A stretch of DNA of 34,572 bases from Methanobacteriota archaeon (GTDB lineage: Archaea; Thermoplasmatota; E2; JACPAO01; JAHWKR01). The notes under the pieces were generated by a model that saw only the letters and a list, made by a program, of their open reading frames with translations, had not been told where the DNA came from and did not search any database. The stretch lies in the NCBI GenBank assembly GCA_019347805.1, contig JAHWKR010000002.1, forward strand, positions 66,137 through 100,708, in the 5' to 3' direction. The position numbers and the translations under genes were made by a program. Of the stretch, positions 7,169 through 15,304 are shown in pieces; within the stretch, counting starts at the first letter, position 1; every line of letters begins with the position of its first letter.

Positions 7169-8821
7169 CTAGTCCGAATCGTTGACCCGCGTATGGCTCT
7201 GTTCGCGCATGAACTGTAGGAGGTACCAGCGGCCTCCGGCGTTGATCCCGGAGTGCCCGGAGTTCTTCCAGCCGCCGAAGCTCTGGCCGTTCACGACCGC
7301 GGCGGTCGACGACCCGGCTTTCCGGTTCAGGTAGAGGACGCCGCATTCCGCGTGCTCGAAGAAGTATTCTGCCTCCTTCTCGTCCTCGGTCATGATCCCA
7401 CCGGTGAGGCCATATTCGGTCGCGTTCATGAGGTCGACCGCCTCTTCGATGCCGTCGCATGCGTAGATGTTGGTGATCGGCACGAAGAGCTCTGTCTGGA
7501 ACATCTCGTGCGACACCGGGACGCCGTCGACGATGGTCGGGCGGACGTACCAGCCCTTCGAGTCGGTGTCCTTGACGGCCGCGCCTCCGGTCAGGATCCG
7601 ACCGGCCTTCTTCGCCTTCTCGACCCATTCCATGTACCAGTCGAACTTCGCTTCCTCGATGACGGGGCCCATGTAGGCCTCTTTCTTCCACGGCTCGGCG
7701 ACGACGGCCTCTTCGGTGCGGGCGACGAGCCGTTCGACGAACTCGTCCTTGACGCGGCGGTCGACGATGATGCGGCTCGAGGCGCTGCATTTCTGCCCCT
7801 GGAACCCGAACGCGGCGCGGAAACAGCCCTCGACGGCCTTGTCAAGGTCGGCGTTGGCGGTGACGATGGTGGCGTTCTTGCCGCCCATCTCGACGATGAG
7901 CGGTGACGCGGGGGCGTCCTGGATGCGTTTGGCCATGATCTTGGTCCCGATGTGCTTCGACCCGGTGAAGCAGATGCCCTTGATGTCCGGGTTCTCGGTC
8001 AGTTCGGTCGCGACCGTCTCGTCGGGGCCGACGACGAACTGGAGCACGTCGTCGGGGATGCCGGCCTCGATGAGGAGCTGGAAGCAGCGGTAGCCGGAGA
8101 GTACACCCTTCGTGGCCGGTTTCATGATGGCCGGGTTGCCGGTGACGAGCGCGGCGGCCGTCATGCCGGTGGTGATGGCGACCGGGAAGTTGAACGGACA
8201 GATGATGGCGAAGGTGCCGTAGGGCTTCATCTTGGACCAGCAGCGCTCGTTCGGCACCGGTTGGTCCATCTCCTGGTTGAACCCGTCCATTTCGCGCATG
8301 GTGAGCGCGTAGAAGCGCAGGAAGTCGATGGCCTCGTCGACGTCGATGGACGCCTCGTAGCGGGTCTTCCCGGACTCGAAGGTCATGATGGCGCAGAGTT
8401 CGTAGAAGTGTTCTTCGTACAGTGACGCGGCCTTCTCGAGTGCCGCTGCCCGGTCCTGCCAGGGGGTCTCGCGCCATTTCTTCTCGGCTTCGTGCGCCAC
8501 GGCGATGGCCTGCTTGGCGTGTTCCTTCGTCGCCTCAGGGAAGCGGCAGACGGTGACCGACGTGTCGGTGGGGGAGGTGCGTTCCATCCAGGAGCCGGTC
8601 TCGATCTCCTTGCCGTTCACGACCAGGGGCACGTCCATCCCGAGGAGTTCGGCCCGCACGCGGTCCACCGCGGCCTCGTATTCCTTGTGGAACCGGTCCA
8701 GGGTGCCGTCCTGGCTGTGCCGCCAGTAGGTGTTCTGGTTGCGGAAGTCCTTGAAGCGTTTCTCGATATGTTCCATCGCGGTGCCTTCGACCTCGGGCTC
8801 CGCCGTCCTGCTCTCCATCAT
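7169..8821 (-). CDS. L-glutamate gamma-semialdehyde (1-pyrroline-5-carboxylate) dehydrogenase
   Basis: 550 residues from the ATG at 8821. This aldehyde dehydrogenase carries PFNFP, a FTGS motif, the general-base glutamate in VEMGGKNATIV (about residue 311) and the catalytic cysteine in FGFQGQKCSASSR (about 345). The FGFQGQKCSA signature and length match the P5C dehydrogenase group, which turns glutamate semialdehyde from proline or arginine breakdown into glutamate with NAD+. I see no proline dehydrogenase in the window. The start is chosen because AGGTGA lies just before the paired ATGs at 8821/8818 and a TATA-like element at about 8864 would give a leader of about 17 bases. The frame extends to a TTG at 8848, which is unlikely. 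Confidence 0.88.
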   Translation of the reverse strand: MMESRTAEPEVEGTAMEHIEKRFKDFRNQNTYWRHSQDGTLDRFHKEYEAAVDRVRAELLGMDVPLVVNGKEIETGSWMERTSPTDTSVTVCRFPEATKEHAKQAIAVAHEAEKKWRETPWQDRAAALEKAASLYEEHFYELCAIMTFESGKTRYEASIDVDEAIDFLRFYALTMREMDGFNQEMDQPVPNERCWSKMKPYGTFAIICPFNFPVAITTGMTAAALVTGNPAIMKPATKGVLSGYRCFQLLIEAGIPDDVLQFVVGPDETVATELTENPDIKGICFTGSKHIGTKIMAKRIQDAPASPLIVEMGGKNATIVTANADLDKAVEGCFRAAFGFQGQKCSASSRIIVDRRVKDEFVERLVARTEEAVVAEPWKKEAYMGPVIEEAKFDWYMEWVEKAKKAGRILTGGAAVKDTDSKGWYVRPTIVDGVPVSHEMFQTELFVPITNIYACDGIEEAVDLMNATEYGLTGGIMTEDEKEAEYFFEHAECGVLYLNRKAGSSTAAVVNGQSFGGWKNSGHSGINAGGRWYLLQFMREQSHTRVNDSD

Positions 8822-8858
8822 GTCACCTGCTCCTGTGGGGGGCGGCAACCGGCAGGGA

Positions 8859-8869
8859 GTACATAAGAG
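8859..8869 (-). promoter_or_regulatory. TATA-like box for P5C dehydrogenase
   Basis: Minus-strand CTCTTATGTAC lies about 43 bases before the ATG at 8821. The transcript would carry a short leader with an AGGTGA ribosome binding site, so this gene is not leaderless. Confidence 0.55.
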
Positions 8870-8893
8870 GGCCGCCGGACGAGGCGCCCTTGC

Positions 8894-8911
8894 TGACCCT
8901 TTCAGGGGTCA
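8894..8911. repeat. Inverted repeat upstream of the P5C dehydrogenase promoter
   Basis: TGACCC and GGGTCA are separated by six bases, about 30-47 bases upstream of the minus-strand TATA box. The position suits an operator for an activator, but no regulator is identified. A second, perfect palindrome GGGTGCACCC lies at 8947-8956 beside an AT-rich TTAAAAA. Confidence 0.35.
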
Positions 8912-9060
8912 CGTTGACACGAACAGCGACCCATGTGTTAAAAACCGGGTGCACCCATCAAGACGCCCCCGCGAAAGCCCCTCGCTCGGCTCTCATCCGC
9001 CCGGTCCTCTCGCTACGTTTATGACGGTCAGGCGGGCATGGTCCCTTCGGGACGCGGACG

Positions 9061-9525
9061 ATGGTCGAGGTCGCTCAGGTGGGTCGGGTGCAGACGGTCT
9101 TGCTCGTGGACGACGAGGAGGACATCCTCGCATCCCTCTCGGATCTCCTGACCTCCGCCCTCGACGGTGTGCGGGTCGTCACCGCCTCCTCTGGGCGTGA
9201 GGCGCTCGGGCGGCTCGAAGCGGAGGAGGTCGACCTCATCGTCACCGACTACAAGATGCCCGGGATGAACGGCTTCGAGCTGCTCTGCGAGGCGGCCCAG
9301 CGCGCGCCGCAGGTGCCGCGCATGCTGATGACGGCGTTCCCCGACCTGGACATCGCCTTGCGCGCCATCAACGAGGCGCGCATCGACAACTTCTTCACGA
9401 AGCCGTTGGACCCGCCGAAGATCGTCGAGGTGGTGGGCGAGGTGTTGTCCGGACGACGGGCGAAGGCGCAGCGCGACCGGGCGATGGCACGGACCTTATC
9501 GTTGCTGCGCGAGAAAGCCGACTGA
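9061..9525 (+). CDS. Response regulator (single receiver domain)
   Basis: 154 residues. One CheY-like receiver: acidic Asp17-Asp18 in LLVDDEED, phosphoacceptor Asp63 in LIVTDYKMPG, switch Thr91 in LMTAF, and Lys114 in FFTKPLD. After the receiver there is only a short charged helix (about residues 125-154) and no output domain, so it likely works by protein contact or as a phosphate relay. It opens the two-component island but faces the opposite way from the kinase operon and converges with the other receiver gene 12 bases away. A TTTATG element near 9017-9022 could be its TATA box with a short leader. A GTG at 9088 (start of QTVLLVDDEED) is an alternative start. Confidence 0.85.
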   Translation: MVEVAQVGRVQTVLLVDDEEDILASLSDLLTSALDGVRVVTASSGREALGRLEAEEVDLIVTDYKMPGMNGFELLCEAAQRAPQVPRMLMTAFPDLDIALRAINEARIDNFFTKPLDPPKIVEVVGEVLSGRRAKAQRDRAMARTLSLLREKAD

Positions 9526-9537
9526 GGCGTCCGTGGC

Positions 9538-9912
9538 TCAAGTCCGGCCGTCCAGGTGGTCTTTCACCACTGCGATGAGCCGGGCGATGTCGAGCGGTTT
9601 CGGGAGATAGCCGTCGCAACCCGCTGCCAGCATCCTTTCTTCGTCGCCCTTCATGGCGAAGCCGGTCACCGCGACGATGGGCACGTCCCCGGTGTCCTCC
9701 CGGGCCTTGAGTCGACGGGTGATCTCGAGGCCGTCCATGCCGGGCAGGCCGATGTCCATGAGGATGAGGTCGGGCCTGGCCTGGTCGATGGCGCTGAAGG
9801 TCTCCTCGGCGTCGTGGGCGAGGCGGACGTGGTAGCCTTCGACCTCGAGCACGGTCTGGCAGAGCTTGAGGTTGAGCGGGCTGTCGTCGACGATGAGGAT
9901 GTCGCGGGTCAT
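9538..9912 (-). CDS. Response regulator (DivK/CheY-like single receiver)
   Basis: 124 residues, just one receiver: Asp9-Asp10, phosphoacceptor Asp53 in LILMDIGLPGMDG, switch Thr83 in AVTGF and Lys105 in GYLPKPLD. The sequence around MDIGLPGMDGLEITRRLK is close to the DivK-type receivers that pair with PAS-rich kinases. Its ATG overlaps the stop of the four-PAS kinase (ATGA), so it is translated with that kinase and is its most likely phosphoryl partner. There is no output domain; it should signal by binding another protein. All catalytic residues are present. Confidence 0.9.
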   Translation of the reverse strand: MTRDILIVDDSPLNLKLCQTVLEVEGYHVRLAHDAEETFSAIDQARPDLILMDIGLPGMDGLEITRRLKAREDTGDVPIVAVTGFAMKGDEERMLAAGCDGYLPKPLDIARLIAVVKDHLDGRT

Positions 9913-12900
9913 GGTCCACGTGCTCCATCGGGCGACTCGGTTGCTCGCTCTGTCTCCGCTGTCGTTTCGTCCGGGACCTCGGCGGGAGCGGGCCTGGAGG
10001 ACCCGGGCGGCATCGGCATGGCGTTTCGGACCGCGTCCCGCAAAGCTTCGGGTCCGTCACCATGGCGGAGGACCGCCTGAACGCGGTCGGCGAGTCCGGC
10101 CGGGGCCTCGGTCGCGCCGTAGAGGAGAATGGCGGCGGGGCCGGCGGCGGCCATGATGCGGTCGAGGGACGCGTCGGCATCGGGGCCGAGGCCGACGGGG
10201 TCGATGACGAGAAGGTCGGCGGGGTCGTCGATGACGGCGGCGATGAGGGCGTCCAGGCCTGCGACGGTCTCGACGCGGTGTCCGTCCGCCGCAAGGAGGC
10301 GCCGGGCGCGTCCTCGCTCGTCCCTGTCGTCGGAGTGGAGGAGGACGTGCGGAACGTGCGGGACGCCAAGCTGGCCTCGAGGGAGGAGTGGAGTGGCGGC
10401 AGGGGGCCGAAGCGGCAACGTCGCGTAGAAACGGCTTCCTTCGCCCTCCGTGCTCTCGAGTCTGACGGTCCCGCCCATCGCCTCGACGATGCGCTTGGTG
10501 AGCGCCAACCCCAATCCGGTGCCTTGGTACCTTTTGTCCATGCCGGGGTCGAGTTGTTCGAACGGGACGAAGAGACGTTTCAGGTCGTCTTTGGGGATAC
10601 CGATGCCGTCGTCCTCGACGCAGGTCTCGAAAAAGTCGTCGTCGATGATGGTGGTGTGGACCTGCACATGACCACCCTCGGGGGTGAACTTGATGGCGTT
10701 CGTGAGGTAGTTGTAGAGGACCTGTCGGTAGCGGGCGGGATCGAACGTGACCGACCCGATGGCGGGGTCGACGTTGTGCACGAGTGCGATCTGCTTCTCA
10801 TCGGCCAGGTTCCTGAGGTTGTCGCAGGCCTCGGAGACGAGCGCTTCGAGGTCGACCACCTGCGCCTCGAGCGACAGTTTGCCGGCCTCCACCTTGGCGA
10901 GGTCGAGCACGTCGTTGATGATCTGCAACAGGTGGTGGCCGCTCTTCTGGATGTCGCTCACGAAATCGGCGTGCCGCGGTTCGAGGGCGCCCACCTTGCC
11001 GGAGGCGAGCAGCTCCGCGAACCCGATGATGACGTTGAGCGGGGTGCGCAGCTCATGGCTCATGTTCGCCAGGAACTCGGATTTGAGCCGGCTCGATTCC
11101 TGCGACCGGATGGCCTCCTCTTTGACGCGCTCCAGCGCCTTCTGCAGGTGTTCGCCCCGTTTCTGCAAGGTGATGTCCTGCATCGATCCGACGATGCGGA
11201 CGACACGGCCTGCTTGGTCCCGGATGGGCGTCATGATGCAGCGGACCCAGAGCCAGCCGCCGTCACGGGCGCGCACCCGCAATCCTTCTTGGCAACAGGA
11301 CGAGCCGCGGCGGCTCTCCGCCGCGCCCAGTCCGAACGCGGCGCGGTCCTCTGGGTGGATGCGGAGCGCGAACGTGTCGGCGGACATCATAGGCCCTTCC
11401 CCTTGGGTCGTGCGCATGGCGGGCAGGAGTTTGGTCCAGATGATGCGGTCGGTCAGGAGGTCCCATTCCCAGATTCCGTCGTTGGTGGTCTCGATGACGG
11501 TGCGCAGTTTCTTGGCGGTGGCGGCGATCTGCTCCTCGGCGCGTTTGCGCTCGCTGATGTCACGGGCCACGGTGACGAGCATGGAGCCCCCGCTGTGTGT
11601 GTCGTCGCCGATCGTGCTGATGGACAGTTCGACGGGGAACGTGGTGCCGTCGGCGCGGCGTTGCACCGTCTCCGCCCAGATGCTGCTCTGGGTCGCGAGC
11701 GAAGCGCGGACCTTGCTCCAGTCGGCGGTGTCGCCGCCTTCGGCGACGTGTTGAATGATCCGGGTCCCGATGACATCGTCCCGGGAGAGGCCGAGGCTGA
11801 TGGCGGCGGCCGGGTTGCAGTCGTGGATGGTGCCATCATGACCGTCGAGGATGAAGATGGCGTCTTTGGCGTGGCCGAACAGCGCGCGCAACATCCGGTC
11901 TTTGCGCCGGCCCTCGATCTCGGTCGTGATGTCGCGGAGGACCGTGACACGCATCGAGAGGTCCTGGAACGTGATGGCACGTCTCTGCACCTCGACGTGG
12001 ACCGTGTGTCCGTCCTTGTGGCCGAGGCGACCGGTCTGGTGGTGCTCCCCCGGGTCGTCCAGGCCTGCCGGGTTCTCGCCGTCGTCCGTGAGGAGCGCCG
12101 TGAGCCGACGGCCGATGAGTTCGTCACGGGTGCGACCGATGAGGTCGGCGAAGGCCTGGTTCGTCTCCAGGATCAGGTCGTCCTGGTGGATGACGATGCC
12201 TTCGAACGCGGCGTCGGACAAGGCCGCGAACCTTTCCCGCTCTTGACGCAGTTCCTGCTCCATCGCCCGACGCGCCGTGATATCGGTGCCGATGACGATG
12301 GCCATGCCGTCCCCTTCGTCGCTCAGGTGCGCGATGCGGGCGTAGTACCAGCGTTCCGCCGATCCCTCCGGATCATCGCTCTCCTTCAAGGCGCCCTCGC
12401 TGATGCGCAGTTCGATCTCTTCGCCGCCGCCGGAGCGGAAGACCCGCCCGAGGGCGGCGCGGAAGCGGGCGGCGCTCTCCTCGGTGAGGAAACCGAAGAC
12501 CGGGCGACCGAGAAGGATCGTCGGGTCGGACACGTCCTGGACATGGTTCAGGCTGAGGATGCAACCCGCTTTGTCGACGATCGCGATCTCGTCCGGAGCG
12601 TTCTCGAGGACGGAGCGCAGATGAGCCTCGGCGGCGACCAGTTCCGCCTTCTGCCGCTCCACGGTCTCCAGGCTCTCCTTGCGTTCGCGTAGACGTGTCG
12701 AGAAACTGGTCAGGACGAACAGGAGGACCGAAAGGGGGACCGCCATGAAGAAGAGCACCCCCGCGGCTCCGGCGGATTCCTCGCTCCCGAACCGGAAAGG
12801 CAGGAGGACCGGGCCTTGCCAGACAACGGCGAGAACGCCCGACACGAGAAGCATCGCGCCTGCGGGCCGACCGAACGGATAGGGCTCCTTGAGGTTCCGG

Positions 12901-13007
12901 CCGGCGACGACGACGAGGAACAGCCCCATGGCGACGACGACCACTGCTTGGGCCACCTCCATGGGGGACTGGCTCCCGGTCAGGACGTCAAGGACCAACC
13001 CTTTCAT
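9909..13007 (-). CDS. Membrane histidine kinase with four PAS domains and a degenerate receiver tail
   Basis: 1032 residues. Three N-terminal membrane segments (about 17-36, 48-70, 82-102) lead to four PAS domains, roughly 131-245, 258-365, 371-485 and 498-615; the last has a PAC-like WLWVRCIMTPIRD. The HisKA domain holds the phospho-His651 in ANMSHELRTPLNVIIGF, and the HATPase has Asn770 (NYLTNAIKFTP), DDGIGI and GTGLGLAL. Residues about 884-995 look like a receiver with Asp936 (LLVIDPV) but no clear switch Thr or conserved Lys, so it may be worn down. The last 30 residues are acidic and disordered. It sits between a small membrane protein (ATGA overlap) and a receiver (ATGA overlap). The signals sensed are unknown. 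Confidence 0.92.
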   Translation of the reverse strand: MKGLVLDVLTGSQSPMEVAQAVVVVAMGLFLVVVAGRNLKEPYPFGRPAGAMLLVSGVLAVVWQGPVLLPFRFGSEESAGAAGVLFFMAVPLSVLLFVLTSFSTRLRERKESLETVERQKAELVAAEAHLRSVLENAPDEIAIVDKAGCILSLNHVQDVSDPTILLGRPVFGFLTEESAARFRAALGRVFRSGGGEEIELRISEGALKESDDPEGSAERWYYARIAHLSDEGDGMAIVIGTDITARRAMEQELRQERERFAALSDAAFEGIVIHQDDLILETNQAFADLIGRTRDELIGRRLTALLTDDGENPAGLDDPGEHHQTGRLGHKDGHTVHVEVQRRAITFQDLSMRVTVLRDITTEIEGRRKDRMLRALFGHAKDAIFILDGHDGTIHDCNPAAAISLGLSRDDVIGTRIIQHVAEGGDTADWSKVRASLATQSSIWAETVQRRADGTTFPVELSISTIGDDTHSGGSMLVTVARDISERKRAEEQIAATAKKLRTVIETTNDGIWEWDLLTDRIIWTKLLPAMRTTQGEGPMMSADTFALRIHPEDRAAFGLGAAESRRGSSCCQEGLRVRARDGGWLWVRCIMTPIRDQAGRVVRIVGSMQDITLQKRGEHLQKALERVKEEAIRSQESSRLKSEFLANMSHELRTPLNVIIGFAELLASGKVGALEPRHADFVSDIQKSGHHLLQIINDVLDLAKVEAGKLSLEAQVVDLEALVSEACDNLRNLADEKQIALVHNVDPAIGSVTFDPARYRQVLYNYLTNAIKFTPEGGHVQVHTTIIDDDFFETCVEDDGIGIPKDDLKRLFVPFEQLDPGMDKRYQGTGLGLALTKRIVEAMGGTVRLESTEGEGSRFYATLPLRPPAATPLLPRGQLGVPHVPHVLLHSDDRDERGRARRLLAADGHRVETVAGLDALIAAVIDDPADLLVIDPVGLGPDADASLDRIMAAAGPAAILLYGATEAPAGLADRVQAVLRHGDGPEALRDAVRNAMPMPPGSSRPAPAEVPDETTAETERATESPDGARGP

Positions 13008-13345
13008 GGACGCAGCGGCTCCTTCGTCGCATGCTCATGTTGAGCGGCGCGGCGTCGGTCGTTCTCCTGGTCGCCCCACACCATGAGGATGATGCCGAAC
13101 ATCAAGCATGCCGCCCCGACCGTGCCGAACACACCGACGCCGAGCCGCGGTCCGCTCGTCGCGATCTGGGTCACCCAGCGCAACGAGAAGTAGACCATGG
13201 CGACGCCGAGAAGGACCGCTCCGAGGCGGCGTTCCCGTCCTTCTTCGTGCAACCAGAACGCGAGCAGGAATACCATGAGGGCGGCGAAGGCCGCGACCAC
13301 CGCACCGGCGGCTGCGATGAGGTCGACGGCGTCGAAGGTCATCAT
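13004..13345 (-). CDS. Small three-helix membrane protein of the kinase operon
   Basis: 113 residues with three hydrophobic segments (about 8-31, 41-61, 71-90) and a charged C-terminal tail rich in Arg, Glu and His. I do not recognise a family. It lies three bases after the receiver-PAS-kinase stop and its own stop overlaps the start of the four-PAS kinase (ATGA), so it is co-translated with two signalling proteins. The fixed position suggests it helps one of the kinases sense or assemble in the membrane, but that is inference. A second ATG directly after the first makes the exact start uncertain by one residue. Confidence 0.75.
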   Translation of the reverse strand: MMTFDAVDLIAAAGAVVAAFAALMVFLLAFWLHEEGRERRLGAVLLGVAMVYFSLRWVTQIATSGPRLGVGVFGTVGAACLMFGIILMVWGDQENDRRRAAQHEHATKEPLRP

Positions 13346-13348
13346 GTC

Positions 13349-15175
13349 TCATCGGCTCCGCGCGGTCTTGACGGGGCGGAACGTGGCCCTGTAGAGGTTG
13401 CCGCCGGCGGGGGGCTGGTAGGCGCGCAACCGGCCGCCATGGGCCTGCACGATCTGGTCGGCGAGGAAGAGCCCGAGGCCGGTACCGTGGCGTCCTCCTC
13501 CGGCGAACGGTTCGAACAGGTGGTCCGCGGCTTCCATATCGTGGCCGGGCGCGCTGTCCTGGACGCTGAACGTCGGGCCGTCCGCCTCTTCGCCGACGGC
13601 GATCGCCACGGATCCACCCGCGGGCGTCTCCTCGATGGCGTGGGCGATGAGGTGGGCGAAGGCTTCGCCGAGACGGCGTGGATCCCCTGATATCGTCGTC
13701 GGCGAGGCGTCGACGGTGAGCGTGAGATCCCGTTCGTCGGCGAAGGCGCGATAGGAGGCGACCGTGTCCGTGGCGATGCGACCAAGGTCGGTCTCATGCG
13801 TATCGAGCCTGAGGTGTCCGGTCTGGCTGCGTACCAGGTCGATGAGGTCTTGGACGAGCGCGCCAAGGAGGCCGGTCTGCCGGTCGAGGACGCCGAGGCT
13901 CGCACGTTGTGCGTCGTTCAGCGCGCCGAGTTCTTCAGACACGAGCATATGAAGGTGGGTCGAGAGAGGGCCGAGGTGCGTGTCGAACGCTTCCGCCACG
14001 GAGCCGAGCAGCCGGGTCTTGTTGTCGGCGTGGGCCTGGAGACGGGCCAGTGCGGGACCGGCGTCCGCTTCCGCAGGGTCGACGGCACGTGTGATGCAAA
14101 GGACGTGGTCTGTGATGTGGATGACCGGGTCGGTCGTCGGGTACAGGCGGGTCTCGACGAGGACCGGGCCGCCGTCGGCGCGGAGGGCGGTGTGGCGGGA
14201 GCTGTGTTCGGTGCCGTTCTCCACGGCGTCGAGGAAGGCGTCGCGGAAATCGGCCTCGTCCTCGGCATGGAGGCGTTCCCACACCGTGGTGCCGACAAGA
14301 GCTTCGGGGGCGAGGCCAAGAAGCAGGTCACTGGCCGGGGAGACCTCGCGGATCGTCCCGTCGGTGTCGAGGACGGCGACCATCTCTTCACTGTGGGCGT
14401 AGAGCGCTGCGGCGAGGCCCGACGGCGACCGCGGCTCCTGAGGGTCCGTGTCGTCCTGGGGATAGATGAGGTGGAGTCGGGCCGGCCGGTCGTCCCATTC
14501 GGTCTCCGCGATCTGCACCTCGATCTTCCGTCCGGGGCCCCTCGGGGACTCCAATGTCCGAGGGTCAAGGAGGGTCGCCTGTCCGACCTCGCCGGGGATG
14601 TCGAAAGGATCCGCCCGCAGGGTGCCGGCGTCGCGGCCGAGGATCTGGACGGCCGCGTTGTTGTGGTAAAGGACCTGTCCGTCGGGGGAGGTGACGACGG
14701 CGCCGATGCGGGCCGATTCGACGATCGACATGAAACGGTCGACGTTCGTCATGAGCTCTTGGGCGAAGTGGCGCAGGTCGACGACGTTGCGGTGGCGACG
14801 GAGCGCGTAGCGGACCGCACGGACGAGCGCCTCTTCGTTGACCGGCCCTTTCATGAGGTAGTCTTCGGCACCATGTCGCATCGCATCGAGCGCGGTCTGC
14901 TCGTCATCATGTCCGGTCATGACGACGATGGGGATGTGCGGCGTGGCGGCGATGGCCTGGCGCACCGTGTCCATGCCTTGGCTGTCGGGGAGGTCGAGGT
15001 CGAGGAGCACGACGTCGAACGGGTCCCGTTTCAGGAGCGCGATGGCGGCATCGAGCCGGGGCACCGACTGTGTCGCGAAACGCGCCCTTCGGCTCACCGC
15101 CAGTGTGGTCTCCACGAGTCGGGCGAACACGGGGTCGTCTTCCACGATGAGGATGCGGATTTCTTCAGAAGGCAT
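13349..15175 (-). CDS. Receiver-PAS-kinase hybrid with degenerate kinase motifs
   Basis: 608 residues, no membrane segment. An intact receiver (Asp13-Asp14, Asp59, Thr87, Lys109) is followed by a PAS-like region at about 144-225, a second PAS at about 255-365 and a HisKA/HATPase pair. In the dimerisation helix the usual S-H-E-L-R-T-P-L is replaced by FDTHLGPL: aligned on the proline, Asp398 sits where the phospho-His should be. The N-box reads AHLIAHAIEETP with His512 in place of the ATP-site Asn, and the G1 box is DSAPGHD. The G2 box GTGLGLFL is normal. It may be a pseudokinase that modulates a partner. The start is the first possible codon of the frame; a TATA box at 15237-15245 would leave a leader of about 40 bases. 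Confidence 0.88.
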   Translation of the reverse strand: MPSEEIRILIVEDDPVFARLVETTLAVSRRARFATQSVPRLDAAIALLKRDPFDVVLLDLDLPDSQGMDTVRQAIAATPHIPIVVMTGHDDEQTALDAMRHGAEDYLMKGPVNEEALVRAVRYALRRHRNVVDLRHFAQELMTNVDRFMSIVESARIGAVVTSPDGQVLYHNNAAVQILGRDAGTLRADPFDIPGEVGQATLLDPRTLESPRGPGRKIEVQIAETEWDDRPARLHLIYPQDDTDPQEPRSPSGLAAALYAHSEEMVAVLDTDGTIREVSPASDLLLGLAPEALVGTTVWERLHAEDEADFRDAFLDAVENGTEHSSRHTALRADGGPVLVETRLYPTTDPVIHITDHVLCITRAVDPAEADAGPALARLQAHADNKTRLLGSVAEAFDTHLGPLSTHLHMLVSEELGALNDAQRASLGVLDRQTGLLGALVQDLIDLVRSQTGHLRLDTHETDLGRIATDTVASYRAFADERDLTLTVDASPTTISGDPRRLGEAFAHLIAHAIEETPAGGSVAIAVGEEADGPTFSVQDSAPGHDMEAADHLFEPFAGGGRHGTGLGLFLADQIVQAHGGRLRAYQPPAGGNLYRATFRPVKTARSR

Positions 15176-15236
15176 ACCGACACGTCCGCGCGCCAGGCGA
15201 GGCCCAGCGGTGCGACCTTCGCTCTTCTTCGCGAGC

Positions 15237-15246
15237 GATATAAACT
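15237..15246 (-). promoter_or_regulatory. TATA box for the four-gene signalling operon
   Basis: Minus-strand GTTTATATC is centred about 67 bases before the ATG at 15175, predicting a leader of about 40 bases. It would drive the receiver-PAS-kinase, the small membrane protein, the four-PAS kinase and the last receiver as one transcript. Confidence 0.6.
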
Positions 15247-15304
15247 TGGTCTCGGGCTCCCTGGGGCGATGGGCCGTCGACAGAGGGGGCTTCGGCCGTA
15301 GGAC

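Noticed and set aside
10062-12692. 876-residue open frame on the plus strand
   Set aside because: It is antisense to the four-PAS kinase, whose domains and catalytic motifs are clear; its composition is that of a GC shadow.
13796-15301. 501-residue open frame on the plus strand
   Set aside because: Antisense to the receiver-PAS-kinase gene, with no recognisable domain and Val/Gly/Arg/Asp-rich shadow composition.
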